Assembly: GCA_006386115.1 (NCBI GenBank)
Contig: VFIW01000178.1
Location: 1-64,000 of the forward strand
Direction of reading: 5' to 3'
Length of the DNA stretch: 64,000 nucleotides
From: Globisporangium splendens
Lineage: Eukaryota > Oomycota > Peronosporomycetes > Pythiales > Pythiaceae
The notes beneath the pieces are model-generated. The model saw only the letters and a list, made by a program, of their open reading frames with translations. It ran no database searches and was not told where the DNA came from. Positions within the stretch are counted from its first letter, which is position 1; each line of letters starts with the position of its first letter. A program made the translations under genes and the position numbers. This document shows positions 63,543 through 64,000 of the stretch, piece by piece.

Positions 63543-63867
63543 TTTTCGTAGTCGCTTCGAGCTATCTGGTTGGTAATTCCACGTTCTTGAGGCGTGAGAG
63601 AGACCCCTGCCTTTTCTATATTTTCCTTGATATGATGGAGGCAGAAACGGTGCACAGTTTTGGGAACAGATTCTGATACTGCTATCAGCAATCCTTTCTG
63701 ACGGTTGGAAACAGCAGTAAATCGCTTGAGATCTCCAAGTGCCTCTTTTGCGATGCAAAACAATCATTTCCAACAGTCGTGATTCTCTACTAGAATGATT
63801 GCCAACTCAAACGGCAAGATGTGATTGTTGCAGCCCATTACATTCGTGACCGAGACCACTTGGATTG
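63543..63867 (-). pseudogene. MULE transposase fragment, catalytic region (split by C2)
   Basis: Frame reads NNHILPFELAIILVENHDCW, K-stop, then FCIAKEALGDLKRFTAVSNR, QKGLLIAVSESVPKTVHRFC, LHHIKENIEKAGVSLT. This is the Mutator-like transposase pattern (V-x-N-x-D-x-W...SDRQKGL...HR-x-C-x-x-H). The catalytic Asp of SDRQKGL is Asn here, and TGG has become TGA after CWK. Upstream parts are cut by an LTR at 63868. Confidence 0.7.
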
Positions 63868-64000
63868 TGTATGAGTGCGCTGTTCACAACAGTCACTCAA
63901 ACACGGTACACACGCTTGTGCCAGAGGAAGCGTCTCCCGACTTGGAGGGAGGAAGGAAGACTTGACGGCTTGAGAGAAAATTGCAACTGAATTGAAAAGG
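63868..64000 (-). repeat. 3' end of a TGTAATGG-type LTR, runs off right edge
   Basis: The reverse complement matches the last ~130 bp of the D 3' LTR (30655-30788: CAATTCAGTTGCAATTTT, CTTCCTTCCTCCCTCCAAG). Ends ...CACTCATACA, abutting the MULE fragment. Confidence 0.8.

Noticed and set aside
1..64000. tRNA, rRNA, riboswitch or bacterial operon signals
   Set aside because: None seen by eye; the content is eukaryotic. Small or intron-split RNA genes could be missed without a covariance search.

Overview
The window looks like nuclear DNA of an oomycete, most likely a Phytophthora-type plant pathogen. I base this on secreted PL1 pectin lyases with an oomycete-style initiator element about 70 nt upstream of the ATG, and on dense nested Ty3/Gypsy retrotransposons with 5-bp target site duplications (TSDs). 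No bacterial gene organisation is present. The species cannot be named from this sequence alone.

Layout. (1) 1-30788 is a retrotransposon nest. A family-A 3' end (1-1197) lies tail-to-tail with family-A copy A1 (1484-10208). A fragment of a TGTAATGG-type LTR (10209-10444) and element C1 (10445-24599, minus strand) follow. C1 is split by the nearly intact family-A copy A2 (13442-22229, TSD CATTT). Next is a chimeric element D (24600-30788) with a family-A LTR and gag start but a family-D body and 3' LTR. (2) 30789-37833 holds an unrecognised host coding sequence interrupted by element B (31080-37615). (3) 37834-39236 has two short elements with 15-16 bp TSDs that look like SINE/LINE-type insertions. 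(4) 40396-47773 is a large inverted duplication (arms 2352 bp, spacer 2674 bp) carrying pectin lyase genes: two complete identical copies of PL1, plus one complete and one truncated copy of PL2 (48519-47284 and 40396-40885). (5) 48590-52814 has no recognisable gene. (6) 52815-64000 is a second nest: a decayed gypsy element F, cut by element E (55083-57125), a single N, an inverted LTR fragment, a MULE transposase fragment split by the full-length element C2 (57846-63542, TSD TTTTC), and a final LTR fragment.

Two architectures recur among the gypsy elements. Families A and D/E keep gag and pol in separate frames joined by a textbook -1 frameshift signal: slippery GGGAAAC or AAAAAAC, then a hairpin that contains the gag stop. 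They have a C-terminal chromodomain (seen in A and D) and, in A and D, a long antisense ORF that begins near the 3' LTR, overlaps the chromodomain end of pol and encodes a coiled coil. Families B and C have one continuous gag-pol ORF and a small basic/helical ORF0 of about 110 residues upstream of it, separated from gag by an A-rich tract. The primer-binding site TGGTAGCACT is the same in every element. The antisense coiled-coil ORF and the ORF0/A-rich arrangement are, in my view, the best candidates for undescribed biology. The palindromic pectin lyase duplication is the most interesting host-gene event.

All counts and alignments were made by eye. No database search was possible.
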